Source: JBFXDI01 sp050181295
Lineage (GTDB): Bacteria; Pseudomonadota; Alphaproteobacteria; Rhizobiales; Aestuariivirgaceae
NCBI GenBank assembly: GCA_050181295.1
Contig: JBFXDI010000187.1
Location: 1 to 6,664, forward strand
Length of the DNA stretch: 6,664 bases
Reading direction: 5' to 3'
Shown: positions 6,453 to 6,664 of the stretch, piece by piece
Layout: every line of letters begins with the position of its first letter
Numbering within the stretch: the first letter of the stretch is position 1
Made by a program: the position numbers and the translations under genes
Notes under the pieces: generated by a model
The model's database searches: none
What the model was told of the DNA's origin: nothing
Seen by the model: the letters and a program-made list of their open reading frames with translations, nothing else

Positions 6453-6474
6453 GCATGGATTGGCAATTAGCTGA

Positions 6475-6480
6475 GGGAGG
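6475..6480 (+). promoter_or_regulatory. Strong Shine-Dalgarno that decides the fae start
   Basis: GGGAGG lies 2 nt from the ATG at 6483 but 8 nt from the in-frame ATG at 6489. The 8-nt spacing is the normal one and gives the MAKI N-terminus usual for Fae, so 6489 is preferred. Confidence 0.75.
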
Positions 6481-6488
6481 TTATGCCT

Positions 6489-6664
6489 ATGGCTAAGATT
6501 AGCAAGCTTTGTGTCGGAGAGTCGCTGGTCGGGGACGGCAACGAAGTCGCCCATATCGACCTGATCATGGGTCCGCGCGGCAGCGCGGCGGAGACCGCCT
6601 TCGTGAACTGCCTCACCAACAACAAGGACGGCTTCACCTCGCTCCTCGCCGTGATCGCGCCGAA
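6489..6664 (+). CDS. fae: Formaldehyde-activating enzyme Fae (5' part, truncated by window end)
   Basis: The first 58 residues of Fae, which catalyses condensation of formaldehyde with (dephospho-)H4MPT to methylene-H4MPT and so feeds MtdB and Mch. The sequence MAKISKLCVGESLVGDGNEV and the following AHIDLIMGPRGS are nearly the textbook Fae N-terminus. H22 in EVAHID corresponds to the histidine proposed as the acid catalyst (His17 in published numbering, as I recall). NNKDGFTSLLAVIAP (44-58) is also conserved. The family is about 170 residues, so roughly two thirds lie beyond the window. An ATG at 6483 would add Met-Pro, but Shine-Dalgarno spacing favours 6489. The first codons (AAG ATT AGC AAG CTT TGT) are AT-richer than neighbouring genes, which may keep the start region unstructured for high expression. 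It could be one of several Fae paralogues, but proximity to mch and orf7 fits canonical Fae. Confidence 0.96.
   Translation, partial: MAKISKLCVGESLVGDGNEVAHIDLIMGPRGSAAETAFVNCLTNNKDGFTSLLAVIAP

Larger units (their letters stand above)
6415..6488 (+). promoter_or_regulatory. fae leader region
   Basis: This is the only sizeable gap inside the plus-strand cluster (74 nt). It contains the GC palindrome, then an AT-richer stretch (GGATTGGCAATTAGCTGAG) and a strong Shine-Dalgarno. I find no convincing -35/-10 pair; TTGCTG (6401-6406) and GATAGT (6422-6427) are only 15 nt apart. A separate fae promoter or processing site is plausible because Fae is usually very abundant in methylotrophs. Confidence 0.35.

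Noticed and set aside
6439..6460. Rho-independent terminator between orf7 and fae
   Set aside because: The GC palindrome is not followed by a T-run, so it lacks the second half of an intrinsic terminator.

Overview
This 6.66-kb window is GC-rich with strong codon bias. It carries a compact block of the tetrahydromethanopterin (H4MPT)-linked one-carbon oxidation pathway. Bacterial Fae, MtdB and Mch next to a beta-RFAP synthase homologue are diagnostic of an aerobic methylotroph that oxidises formaldehyde to formate through dephospho-H4MPT and methylofuran. The GC content, and a gene order I recall from Methylobacterium-type clusters (orf4/mptG, mtdB, orfY, mch, orf5, orf7, fae), suggest an alphaproteobacterium, probably Hyphomicrobiales. 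I cannot name the genus from the sequence.

Layout: bases 1-76 are non-coding as far as I can see. A pterin-4a-carbinolamine dehydratase-like gene lies on the minus strand (77-457). A 145-bp divergent intergenic region (458-602) probably holds the promoters for both directions. The plus strand then carries six genes: a GHMP-fold beta-RFAP synthase homologue (603-1562), mtdB (1594-2490), a first ATP-grasp protein, OrfY-like (about 2501-3601), mch (3598-4560), a second, RimK-like ATP-grasp protein, Orf5-like (4544-5488), and a CitG-like protein, Orf7 (5485-6414). After a 74-bp gap containing a GC-rich palindrome and a strong Shine-Dalgarno, fae begins at 6489 and runs off the window end.

How the genes work together: Fae condenses formaldehyde with H4MPT to methylene-H4MPT, MtdB oxidises this to methenyl-H4MPT, and Mch hydrolyses it to formyl-H4MPT. 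The formyltransferase/hydrolase (Fhc) genes that complete the route are not in the window. Beta-RFAP synthase is the first committed step of H4MPT synthesis. The two ATP-grasp proteins, the CitG-like protein and possibly the pterin dehydratase are best read as cofactor (H4MPT or methylofuran) biosynthesis genes. The junctions from mtdB to orf7 are overlapping or nearly so, which suggests one translationally coupled transcript; fae is set apart and looks tuned for its own, higher expression.

The pathway itself is well known. What is open here is biochemical: the reactions of OrfY, Orf5 and Orf7. I see no mobile elements, CRISPR arrays, RNA genes or broken genes.
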